This document shows positions 11,915-25,575 of a stretch of DNA of 45,151 nt, piece by piece. Positions within the stretch are counted from its first letter, which is position 1; the number at the start of each line of letters is the position of its first letter. Source of the stretch: Myxococcales bacterium (GTDB taxonomy: Bacteria; Myxococcota_A; Polyangia; Haliangiales; Haliangiaceae); NCBI GenBank assembly GCA_947483555.1, contig CANKMW010000081.1:1-45151 (forward strand), in the 5' to 3' direction. The translations under genes and the position numbers were made by a program. Under the pieces are notes generated by a model that ran no database searches, was not told the DNA's origin, and saw only the letters and a list, made by a program, of their open reading frames with translations.

Positions 11915-14289
11915 TTCTTCGCCCCCGCGCCCGCCGGCTTGGCGTCCGGCTGCTTCGCTTCGGGCTTCTTCTCGTCGGGCTTCGGCGCGTCGAGCGGCTT
12001 GACCTCCGGCTTCGGCTCGTCCGGATCATCGAAGCCCGCGCCCGCGCCGGGCAGGTCGTACTCGATCGCGCCCTCGGTCACCGTGGTGTCGCGCTGCTCG
12101 AGGGCGCGCAGGACGTCGCGCTCGGAATCGACGGCCTGGATGGTGCGATTGATCTCCTCGACCAGCCCGCGCTTGCGCCGGTAGTCGACGCGCGGCAGGT
12201 AGGTGGCCTTGTCGAGGTTGTAGAAGGCGCGCAGGAACTCGTTGCGCTCGCGCACCTTGCGCTCGACGATCGTGTTGAGGTCGAGCTGGTCGTGGATGAC
12301 GTAGGGCGTGAGCAGGATGAGCAGGTTGGTCTTGCGCTTCTCGCGCTTGGTGTACTTGAACAGGTAGCCGAGGATCGGGATGTCGCCGAGAAACGGGACC
12401 TTCGATTCGCTGTACGAGACCCGATCCGAGATCAGGCCGCCGATCACGATGCTCTGCTGATCCTTGACCACCACCGTGGTCTTGATCTTGCGCTTGGTCC
12501 ACGACGGGCCGAGCTGCGGGTCGCGCTCGCCGACGTCCTGGATCTCCTGCTCGATCTTGAGCGTGACCATGTTGCCGGCGTTGATGGCCGGCGTGATCTT
12601 CATCGCCAGCTGGATGTCCTGGCGCTGGATCGAGACGTTGCCGAAGCCGGGGATGCCGCCGGCGCCGCCGGCCGGCAGTCCGAAGCTGACGCCGCCGACG
12701 TACGGGATGTTCTGGCCGACCGAGATCTCGGCCTCCTGGTTGTTGGTGGCCAGGATGTGCGGGCTCGACAGCACGTTGACGTTCGACGACTTGGCCAGGG
12801 CCTGGAACAGCACCGCGTACGACGGGATGCTGGTGCCGAGCAGCTCCTGCGACTGGGGCAAGATCGGCCCCAGCAGGCCGCCGATGAGGCCGGTGGCCGA
12901 GATCAAGGTCGACAGCTGCAGCGACTTGAGATCGCTGCCCTGCACACCGCCGAACATCAGCGCATCGTCGTTGTCCCCGATCGGCAGCCCACCGTGGAAG
13001 CTGGTGCCGAGGTCGAGGCCGTTGCCGACGTTGAGCTCGAGGATCACGGCCTCGATGAAGACCTGGCGCCGCGGCAGGTCGAGCGCCCGCACCACGCTCT
13101 TGAGGGCCTGGAAGTCGCGGCCGCTCGACAGCACCACCAGCGAGTTGGTGGGCGCATCGTGGGTGATGCGGACCTGGCCCTCGAACGCGGCGCCGCCGCC
13201 GGCGCTGCCGCCGCCGTCGAAGCTGCCGGGCGGCGCCACCGGCCGGGCCGGCGTGCGACCACCGCCGCGGGTACCGCTCTGCTGCGAGACGCCGGTGAGC
13301 GCGGCGTTGAGCGTGGTGGCCAGCTCCTCGGCGCTGGCGTTCTCGAGCGCGTAGACGTGGATCGAGCCCGAGTCGCCGCCCTCGATCCCGACGTCGAGAC
13401 GCTCGACCAGCGCCTTGACGCGCAGGTAGCCGGCCTCGCTCGACAGCATGATCAGCGTGTTGGTGCGCTCGTCGGCCATGATCTTGGTCGGGATCGCGGC
13501 GGTGATCTCGCCGCCCCCACCGCCCTTGCCGCCGCCCATGCCGGTGCCGAGGATCTCGCCGAGCTTGGCCGCCAGCTGCGCCGCATCGGCGAACTTGACC
13601 TGGATGGTGTAGACGCCCTCGCCGGACGCCGGTCGATCGAGCTCCTTGGCGACCGTGACCATGTCGCGGATGTGGCTCGAGAAATCGGTGATGACGAGGA
13701 CGCCGGCCTTCTGCACCGGCTGGATCACGCCGATGTTCGACTTCACGACCGACAGCGCGTTGGACAGCTCGTCGACACCGACGTGCTGCGGGCGCAGGAT
13801 CAGGCGGACGACGTCGTCGGAGTTACCCGGGGTGCCCTTGCGGTAGATCGGCACCGTCTCGCTCTTGGCGTTGGCCGCCTCGACGACCCGCAGCACGTTG
13901 CCCTTGGGCACCACGGTGAGGCCCATCGTCGACAGCCCGACCAGGAACACCCGGTACGCCTGCTGCGGCGTCATCTTGATCGGGGCGATGATGGTCAGCT
14001 TCTTCGAGCGCTGCAGGATGCTCGACTCGTAGATGAAGTTCTTGCACGTGAACCCCATCGCCCAGGTCAGCAGGTCCTTGAGCTCGGTCTCCTGCTTGAG
14101 GGTCACGGAGAACGACGCCCGGGCCTTGCCGCAGGCGTACAGCTGGGCATCCTCCCCCGGCGGGTCGTCGCCGGCGGCGGGCGCGGGCTGGGCGGACGCC
14201 GTCCGCGTCCCGGCGAGGACCACCGCGGAGATCAGGAACAGAGGGATCAGACGACGGGTGTGGATCATGACGAGACCGATCACGGACAT
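11911..14289 (-). CDS. gspD: Type II secretion outer-membrane secretin GspD
   Basis: This 792-aa protein has a signal peptide (about residues 1-33, ending TASA/QPA), an N0 domain, several N1-type repeats and the C-terminal secretin domain. The secretin signature VPFLGDIPILGYLFK is present, and the gate region contains the segment from VNVLSSPHIL to QNIPYV. It forms the outer-membrane channel of the system. A Gly-rich loop sits between N-domains (GTGMGGGKGGGGGE), and the tail beyond residue 740 is a Pro/Lys/Asp-rich extension that could act as a pilotin-binding S-region; none is annotated in the window. ATG at 14289 overlaps the gspC stop (TGATG); ATG at 14268 is an alternative with a cleaner signal n-region (MIHTRR). 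Confidence 0.93.
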
Positions 14290-15226
14290 CAGCGGATGCT
14301 GTAGTTGAGGGTCACGGGTTTGCCGCGACGCGTGACGTTGACCTGGAGGCTCTGGGCGTCGCGCACCTTCGAGTAGACCTCCATGGCCTTGTCCATCGAG
14401 TTGAGCTCCATGCCGTTGACGGCGTGGAGGGTGTCGCCGTTGGCGAAGCCGAGCTTGGCGTAGACCGAGCTGGGCCGGACCGCGTAGAGCTTGAAGCCGT
14501 TGGGCTCGCCGTTCTTCGACGACGGCATCACGCGGGCGCCCTTGGCGACCGCCATCGGGTTGGCGAGCACCTTCTCGACCAGCGAGCGGTCGATCTCGAA
14601 GGTGGTCTCGTCGATCTTCTTGATCCCGGAGTCGATCGCGGCGGTGAGGTCGTCGCCGTCACCGGTGGGCGGGTTCTCGGCGACCACCGCCGGCGTGGAG
14701 ACCACCGGCGCTTCACCGGTGATCGAGATGCGCTCCTTGCGCCCCGAGGCGGTGTTCATGAAGTCGACGTACTTGTAGTGGATGGCGATCACCCGGCCGG
14801 CGCCGGGGATGTCGTGCTCCATCCAGTACGCGCCCTGCTTCTGCGACGCGGTGTTGAGGATGGTGGCGAACGCCTCCTTGGCATAGCGCTGGTCGGTGAC
14901 ATGGGTGGCGACCAGCAGCAGCGGCAAGGACGTCATCGGCACCGAGTTGGGATCGACCGGGCCGTTCGGGGTCGACGCCACCGCCACCGGTGGCAAGCAG
15001 CTCGAACAGAACATGTTGCGATCGACCAGCGGCGTCCCGTCCTTGGTGCGCGACGACATCGGCGCCGAGGGCGACGGTGCCGGCGGCGTGACCTTGGGTC
15101 CGCTCTTGGCGTCGGCGAGCAACTTGGCCTCGGCGACGTGGTTGACCAGCTTGGCGCCGAACAGCGCCGACAGCGCGACGGTGAGCGCGATCACCACCCA
15201 GAAGTAGCGTTTGACGTATTCCTGCA

Positions 15227-15227
<1 letters not shown>
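14289..15227 (-). CDS. gspC: Type II secretion inner-membrane protein GspC
   Basis: This 312-aa protein has one N-terminal membrane helix (about residues 8-27), a Pro-rich linker, a homology-region domain (about 65-200) and a C-terminal PDZ domain (about 225-312, with VYAKLGFANGDTLHAVNGMEL). GspC links GspD to the inner-membrane platform and helps select substrates. The HR domain begins DRNMFCSSC with Cys74 and Cys77. A CxxC at this point is not part of the enterobacterial protein and may bind metal or form a disulfide. ATG at 15227 overlaps the stop of the upstream regulator (TGATG); the GTG just before it (15230) is less likely. Confidence 0.9.
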
Positions 15228-16828
<1,601 letters not shown>

Positions 16829-16849
16829 GGGGGCACCGATCAGCCTGAT

Positions 16850-16865
16850 TACAAGCCCGATGCCA
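16850..16865 (-). promoter_or_regulatory. Candidate -24/-12 promoter of the regulator-gsp operon
   Basis: On the minus strand TGGCATCGGGCTTGTA fits TGGCAY-N5-TTGCW with exact spacing and one mismatch in the -12 GC. The predicted transcript start is near 16839, about 10 nt before ATG 16828. If real, the sigma-54 activator would drive its own operon. Found by eye; no score was calculated. Confidence 0.4.
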
Positions 16866-16908
16866 GGCCTGACTCATGGCAACTACCTGTTATTACATCA
16901 TCCGCGTG

Positions 16909-16943
16909 GTGTCACCCACCGCGCGCTGGTGCCATGGTGACAC
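16909..16943. promoter_or_regulatory. Inverted repeat, possible activator binding site
   Basis: GTGTCACC (16909-16916) and GGTGACAC (16936-16943) are perfect 8-bp arms 19 bp apart. The centre is about 87 bp upstream of the start predicted from the -24/-12 element at 16850-16865, which is a normal place for an EBP enhancer. It lies in the 170-bp gap between the kinase and regulator genes. An AT-rich patch (TGTTATTACATCAT) lies between it and the promoter. Confidence 0.45.
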
Positions 16944-16998
16944 GGCCGCGGCGGCCGGCTGCCAGAATGGCACGATCGCGGGTGGTCAGGCCCGCAGG

Positions 16999-19794
<2,796 letters not shown>

Positions 19795-19828
19795 GGCGCC
19801 CACTGTAACCGGTCTGGCGCGAGGCGCG

Positions 19829-20596
19829 TCAGCGCTCGACCCACTCCGCGCCGCTGCAGCGAACCGTGCCGGAGATGACCTGGCAGTCGCCCAGGTGGCC
19901 GGGGAGCGCGCGGACCCGGTCCCAGTCGGCATCGGCCAGGGTGCCGCGCTGGATCGCGACGTGGTGACCGACGGTGGTGATCGCCAGGCTCCAGCTCAGC
20001 CACAGCCAGGGGGTCTCGTCCTCGGCGGTGCGCTGGAGACGGAAGACACCAAAGAACGGGCTGGTGATGATCGGGATCAGCTCGTCGGGAGCGAGGGCTC
20101 GGGTGCGCTTGCCTCCCGGCAGCCGCTCGAACAGGCGGACGCCGTCGGGCGGCGCGATCCACGACAGCAGCTCGCGCCACGACGTCGGACGCCGGCCCCA
20201 GACCAGGAACTGATCGGCGCGGGCGCGCCGGGGCGGCCGCCAGCGCTTGTCCGGGAGACGCTCGACGTCGAGGGTGACACACTCGAGGGCCAGCCGACCG
20301 GGGAGGTCCTGGTGCAACACGATCGGCGCGACGCCGCTGGCGTCGGGGACGAACGAGATCACCTCGTTCTTGTCCCATTCGCCGTCGAGGCTCCAGCGGC
20401 TGACGCCGGTGGCCCGCGCGCCGTACATGGTCAGCTTGGTGGTGTCGGGAACCACCAGGCCCCACTCGAAGCACACCTCGGACGGGGGCTGCCTTCCGCG
20501 CGGCTTCGGCTTCAAGGCGCGCAGCAGCAACTCGGAGAGGTACTCGCCGTGCATCCACGCGATCAGCTCGGCCGTCGACCGCAGGATCACCGGCAT
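19829..20596 (-). CDS. Hypothetical protein, 255 aa
   Basis: I do not recognise this protein. It has no signal peptide or membrane segment. It is rich in Trp (WSLDGEWDKNE, WLWLSWSLAITT), with alternating hydrophobic residues that suggest a beta-rich cytoplasmic fold. It reads in the same direction as the histidine kinase and ends 34 bp before it, so the two are probably co-transcribed. The start ATG (20596) is 48 bp from the divergent start of the outer-membrane protein gene. It might be an accessory to the two-component system, but only position supports this. Confidence 0.65.
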   Translation of the reverse strand: MPVILRSTAELIAWMHGEYLSELLLRALKPKPRGRQPPSEVCFEWGLVVPDTTKLTMYGARATGVSRWSLDGEWDKNEVISFVPDASGVAPIVLHQDLPGRLALECVTLDVERLPDKRWRPPRRARADQFLVWGRRPTSWRELLSWIAPPDGVRLFERLPGGKRTRALAPDELIPIITSPFFGVFRLQRTAEDETPWLWLSWSLAITTVGHHVAIQRGTLADADWDRVRALPGHLGDCQVISGTVRCSGAEWVER

Positions 20597-20644
20597 ATGC
20601 GTGCGAACGCCATCGCGGCGACGGTAGCGCAGTATGCTCTTGGC

Positions 20645-21826
20645 GTGCGGACCACCCGCCTCGTGATCGCCGCCGCGGCCGTCGGCGCGCTGGTGATGCC
20701 AACGGCGATCGCGGTCGCCGAAGATCCGGTCCCGATCACCGATCGCGACTGGGCCCTCGACCTGTTCCGCGGCGCCGCGCTGGGCAGCGTGCGCATCGTC
20801 GGCATGGGCGGCGTCCAGGTCGCGCTCGCCGAGGGCTCGGCCGGAACCCTCGGCAATCCGGCGTCACCGGCGGTGCGCAAGGCGACCTCGACCACGTGGT
20901 GGGACTGGGACTTTCACCTCGACGCCCTCGAGGCGGTCTACGCCAGTGACTTCGACAACAACGGGCTGGTCGACGACGGCCGCGCGCAGACCAACGCCAC
21001 CGCCGGCCTGGCCGGCATGTACTACGGCTGGGGCACGGCGATCGTGGTCTCGACCCAGCGCGACCGCCTCACCGACGCCGCCGGCGATGAACTGACGGCG
21101 ATCGCCACGCTGGCCAAGTTCGCGGTCGCCAACACCTGGGGTGACGAGACCTGGACCGTCGGCGCGGCGATCCGGGTCGGGACCCTCGACGTCACCGACG
21201 TGCGCCCGCTGTTCTCGATCACCGGCGGCGGGCTCGAGGCCGGTGCGCTGTACCGCCCGCACGGCGAGAACCTGCGGCTCGGCGCGACGCTGGCGCTGCC
21301 GATCACCGGCCGTGACGTCGACGTGGCCGGCTGCGACCCGCTCGACTGCGAGGGTCACATCCTGCCCGAGCGGGTCGCCGCGCCGTGGGAGATCGCGGCT
21401 GGCGTGGCGTGGCGTCGCGGCCCGACGCGCTGGAACCAGGTCGTCGGCGGCAAGTTCCGCGACGAGCGCGCCCTGATCGTCGCGGCCGATCTGCGGTTGG
21501 TCGGCGCGGTCAGCGACGGCATGGGCCTCGACGCGTTCGGCGACGATCTGTGGCAGCGCTCGGGACGCCACGTCTCGCTGGGCGCGAACACCGGTGCCGA
21601 ATGGGAGGCCGTGCCCGGCCGGCTGCGCCTGCGCGGCGGCACCTACTGGGAACCCGGCCGCTTCACCGACGTCCGCGGCCGACCGCACCTGACCGCCGGC
21701 GTCGAGGTCGGGTTCTTCACGTTTCGGTTCTGGTGGAACAAGCGGTACCGGTTGCGCCTCGGCGTCACCGGCGACTTCGCACCGCGTTTCGGCAATGCCG
21801 GGCTGTCGTTCGGCTTCTGGGGATGA
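20645..21826 (+). CDS. Putative outer-membrane beta-barrel protein
   Basis: This 393-aa protein starts with a clear signal peptide (MRTTRLVIAAAAVGALVMPTAIAVA/EDP). The mature N-terminus contains GSVRIVGMGGVQVALAEGSAGTLGNPAS, which resembles the G.GMGGA.VAlA....a...NPA motif of FadL/PorV/TraF-like outer-membrane proteins. Alternating beta-strand pattern continues to the C-terminal LSFGFWG, which ends close to an aromatic residue as barrels do. The start is GTG at 20645; no in-frame ATG precedes the signal peptide closely. A TATGCT box at 20633-20638 lies just upstream and its reverse CATACT could serve the divergent gene, but no -35 was found. Role in the cell is unknown. Confidence 0.7.
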   Translation: MRTTRLVIAAAAVGALVMPTAIAVAEDPVPITDRDWALDLFRGAALGSVRIVGMGGVQVALAEGSAGTLGNPASPAVRKATSTTWWDWDFHLDALEAVYASDFDNNGLVDDGRAQTNATAGLAGMYYGWGTAIVVSTQRDRLTDAAGDELTAIATLAKFAVANTWGDETWTVGAAIRVGTLDVTDVRPLFSITGGGLEAGALYRPHGENLRLGATLALPITGRDVDVAGCDPLDCEGHILPERVAAPWEIAAGVAWRRGPTRWNQVVGGKFRDERALIVAADLRLVGAVSDGMGLDAFGDDLWQRSGRHVSLGANTGAEWEAVPGRLRLRGGTYWEPGRFTDVRGRPHLTAGVEVGFFTFRFWWNKRYRLRLGVTGDFAPRFGNAGLSFGFWG

Positions 21827-21954
21827 CGGAGGAACCATGGGACCACGAGCCGGCCACCGATCGGGTCCGGATCGCGGTGCTCGATCACATCGAGCTCGCG
21901 CTCGTGATCGGGCCGGTGACGACGCGCGACGCCCGCGCGGCGATCCCGTGCTGA
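21823..21954 (+). CDS. Possible small protein, 43 aa
   Basis: ATG at 21823 overlaps the stop of the outer-membrane protein gene as ATGA, the coupling style common in this window. The predicted peptide begins MTEEPWDHEPATDRVRIAV, has a hydrophobic middle (IELALVIG) and no known motif. A GGAGGAACC sequence follows within the reading frame and points to another ATG (21837), whose frame looks like random high-GC sequence. I cannot tell whether it is expressed. The rest of the gap to kynA (21955-22105) holds nothing I can identify. Confidence 0.3.
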   Translation: MTEEPWDHEPATDRVRIAVLDHIELALVIGPVTTRDARAAIPC

Positions 21955-22105
21955 TCTCCGTCAACGGCGGCGGTGCGAGGCGATCCGCGCGAGCGCGGCG
22001 ACGTCGATCAGGATTGATCAGCCCCCCGCGCGCCAGCGGCCCGCGACCACGCGTCGCATGCAGTACCATTGTGGGCGTCGCCTGGGCGAGCCAACACTCC
22101 GCTGC

Positions 22106-23236
<1,131 letters not shown>

Positions 23237-23246
23237 CCCGCGACCC

Positions 23247-23251
23247 GGAGG
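23247..23251 (+). promoter_or_regulatory. Ribosome site supporting a TTG start
   Basis: GGAGG lies 6 nt before TTG at 23258. It supports the rare TTG as the start of the flavoprotein gene, because the FAD-binding motif begins within the first ten codons. Confidence 0.65.
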
Positions 23252-23257
23252 ACTACG

Positions 23258-25546
23258 TTGCGCATCGCGTGTCTCGGCGGCGGCCCCGCCGGCCTCTTCT
23301 TCTCGATCCTCGCCAAGCAGGCTCACCCCGACTGGCAGGTCCGCGTCATCGAGCGCAACCGCCCCGACGACACCTTCGGCTGGGGCGTGGTGTTCTCCGA
23401 TCGCACCATGGAAGGGTTCCGCGCCGCCGATCCCGAGGTGGTCGACCAGATCGAGCGCGCCTTCCGCCACTGGGACGACATCGACGTCCACTTCCGGGGG
23501 CGCAGGTTCACCTCGGGTGGCCACGGCTTCTGCGGGGTCTCGCGCCGCCGGCTGCTCGACATCCTCGACCGGCGCGCGGCCGGGCTCGGGGTCGAGCTGT
23601 GCTACGGCGTGGAGCTCGACACGCCCGACGGCCTGGCGCGCGAGCACGACCTGGTGATCGGCGCCGACGGCGTGCACTCGGTCACCCGCACCCGCCACGA
23701 GGCGCACTTCAACCCGCGCATCGACGTGCGCAAGTGCCGTTTCATCTGGCTCGGCACGCGCAAGCGCCTCGACGCGTTCATCTTCGCCTTCAAGCAGACG
23801 CCGTGGGGCTGGTTCAACCTCCACGCGTATCGCTTCGACGACGAGTGGTCGACCTTCATCGTCGAGACGCCGGAAGCGACCTGGCAAGCGGCGGGGCTCG
23901 ATCGCATGGAACCGGCGGCGGCGATCGCGTTCTGCGCGGACCTGTTCGCCGAGCTGCTCGACGGCCACCCGCTGGTGTCCAACGCGCGCCACCTGCGTGG
24001 CTCGGCGGTGTGGCTGCGCTTCAACCGGGTGCTGTGCGAGCGCTGGTGGAAGGACAACATGGTCCTCATCGGCGACGCCGCCCACACCGCCCACTTCGCG
24101 ATCGGCTCGGGGACCAAGCTGGCGATGGAGGATGCGATCGCCCTGGCCCGCGCGCTCGACCAGACCGACGGTGATATCCCGACCCGGCTGGCCCGCTACC
24201 AGGCCGAGCGCGAGGTCGAGGCGCTGCGCCTGCAGAGCGCGGCGCGCAACCGCATGACCTGGTTCGAGGACATCGAGCGCTACGTCGGGCTCGAGCCCGA
24301 GCAGTTCGTGTTCTCGCTGCTCACCGGCAGCCAGCGGGTCGGGCGCGACAGCCTGCGCCGTCGCGATCCGGCCTACGTCGACGGCTTCGATCGCTGGTTC
24401 GCCGCCCACAGCGGCCTGACCCCGCGCGCCGTGCCGCCGATGTTCACGCCCTTCCGGGTCGGCGCCCTGACCCTCGCCAACCGGGTCGCGGTCGCGCCGA
24501 TGTGCATGTACTCGGCGCGCGACGGCCTGCCCACCGACTTCCACTTCGCGCACTACGCGGCGCGCGGCACCGGCGGCGCCGGGCTCCTGTTCACCGAGAT
24601 GACGTGCATCAGCCCGGACGCGCGCATCACGCCCGGCTGCACCGGGCTGTGGAACGACGACCAGCAGGTCGCGTGGACCCGGATCGTCGACTTCGTCCAC
24701 GGCGCGGGCGGGGCGCGCGTCGCGCTCCAGCTCGGCCACGCCGGCCGCAAGGGCGCCACCCGCCTGGCCTGGGACGGCGCCGATCAGCCGCTCGCGCATG
24801 GGGCCTGGCCGACCATCGCGCCGTCGCCGCTCCCCTACACGCCGCAGTCGCAGGTGGCGCGCGCGATGACCCGGACCGACATGGACGCGGTCCGGGACGC
24901 GTTCGTGGCGGCGACCCGGCGCGGCGCCCAGGCCGGGTTCGATCTGCTCGAGCTCCACGCCGCGCACGGCTACCTCCTGTCGTCGTTCCTGTCACCGCTC
25001 ACCAACCAGCGCGACGACGCCTACGGCGGCGACCTCGAGCACCGCTGCCGGTTCCCGCTCGAGGTGTTCGCCGCCATGCGCGCGGCGTGGCCGGCCGAGC
25101 GGCCGATGTCGGTGCGCCTCTCGGCCCACGACTGGGTGCCCGGTGGGCTGGTGCCCGACGACGCGGTCGAGATCGCGCGGCGCTTCAAGGCGGCCGGCGT
25201 CGACATCGTGCACGTCTCGTCGGGTCAGGTGAGCCGCGACGAGGCACCGAGCTACGGCCGCATGTGGCAGGTGCCGCTGTCCGACAAGATCCGCAACGAG
25301 GCCGGCGTGCCCACCATCGCGGTGGGCAACATCTTCGAGCCCGATCACGTCAACACGATCATCGCCGCCGGCCGGGCCGACCTGTGCGCACTCGGACGTC
25401 CACACCTCGTCGATCCGATGTGGACCCTGCGCGCGGCCGCGGCGCAGGGCTATCGCGACGTCGCGTGGCCGCGCCCGTACGGCGCCGGCCGCGTCCAGCT
25501 CGAGCGCGATCTACAGCGCGCCGCCCAGCTGCCGCTCGACGCCTGA
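23258..25546 (+). CDS. 2-aminobenzoyl-CoA monooxygenase/reductase-type fusion
   Basis: This 762-aa protein fuses two flavoenzymes. Residues 1 to about 385 are an FAD monooxygenase of the salicylate hydroxylase type, with ACLGGGPAGLFFSIL at the N-terminus and GDAAHTAHFAIGSGTKLA. Residues from about 395 are an Old Yellow Enzyme domain, with NRVAVAPMCMYSA, LQLGHAGRKG and the HAAHGYLLSSFLSPLTNQR segment. This layout and length match 2-aminobenzoyl-CoA monooxygenase/reductase of Aromatoleum evansii, which hydroxylates and reduces anthraniloyl-CoA; databases often call it bifunctional salicylyl-CoA 5-hydroxylase/oxidoreductase. Next to kynA it suggests tryptophan breakdown through anthranilate and its CoA ester. 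The start is TTG. The anthranilate-CoA ligase is not here. Salicylyl-CoA as substrate cannot be excluded. Confidence 0.87.
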   Translation: MRIACLGGGPAGLFFSILAKQAHPDWQVRVIERNRPDDTFGWGVVFSDRTMEGFRAADPEVVDQIERAFRHWDDIDVHFRGRRFTSGGHGFCGVSRRRLLDILDRRAAGLGVELCYGVELDTPDGLAREHDLVIGADGVHSVTRTRHEAHFNPRIDVRKCRFIWLGTRKRLDAFIFAFKQTPWGWFNLHAYRFDDEWSTFIVETPEATWQAAGLDRMEPAAAIAFCADLFAELLDGHPLVSNARHLRGSAVWLRFNRVLCERWWKDNMVLIGDAAHTAHFAIGSGTKLAMEDAIALARALDQTDGDIPTRLARYQAEREVEALRLQSAARNRMTWFEDIERYVGLEPEQFVFSLLTGSQRVGRDSLRRRDPAYVDGFDRWFAAHSGLTPRAVPPMFTPFRVGALTLANRVAVAPMCMYSARDGLPTDFHFAHYAARGTGGAGLLFTEMTCISPDARITPGCTGLWNDDQQVAWTRIVDFVHGAGGARVALQLGHAGRKGATRLAWDGADQPLAHGAWPTIAPSPLPYTPQSQVARAMTRTDMDAVRDAFVAATRRGAQAGFDLLELHAAHGYLLSSFLSPLTNQRDDAYGGDLEHRCRFPLEVFAAMRAAWPAERPMSVRLSAHDWVPGGLVPDDAVEIARRFKAAGVDIVHVSSGQVSRDEAPSYGRMWQVPLSDKIRNEAGVPTIAVGNIFEPDHVNTIIAAGRADLCALGRPHLVDPMWTLRAAAAQGYRDVAWPRPYGAGRVQLERDLQRAAQLPLDA

Positions 25547-25575
25547 CCGGGCCCGGGTCCGGCATTAGTACGCCG

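Noticed and set aside
16970..16985. TGGCACG on the plus strand between the kinase and regulator genes
   Set aside because: No -12 box at the correct distance and no plus-strand gene downstream.
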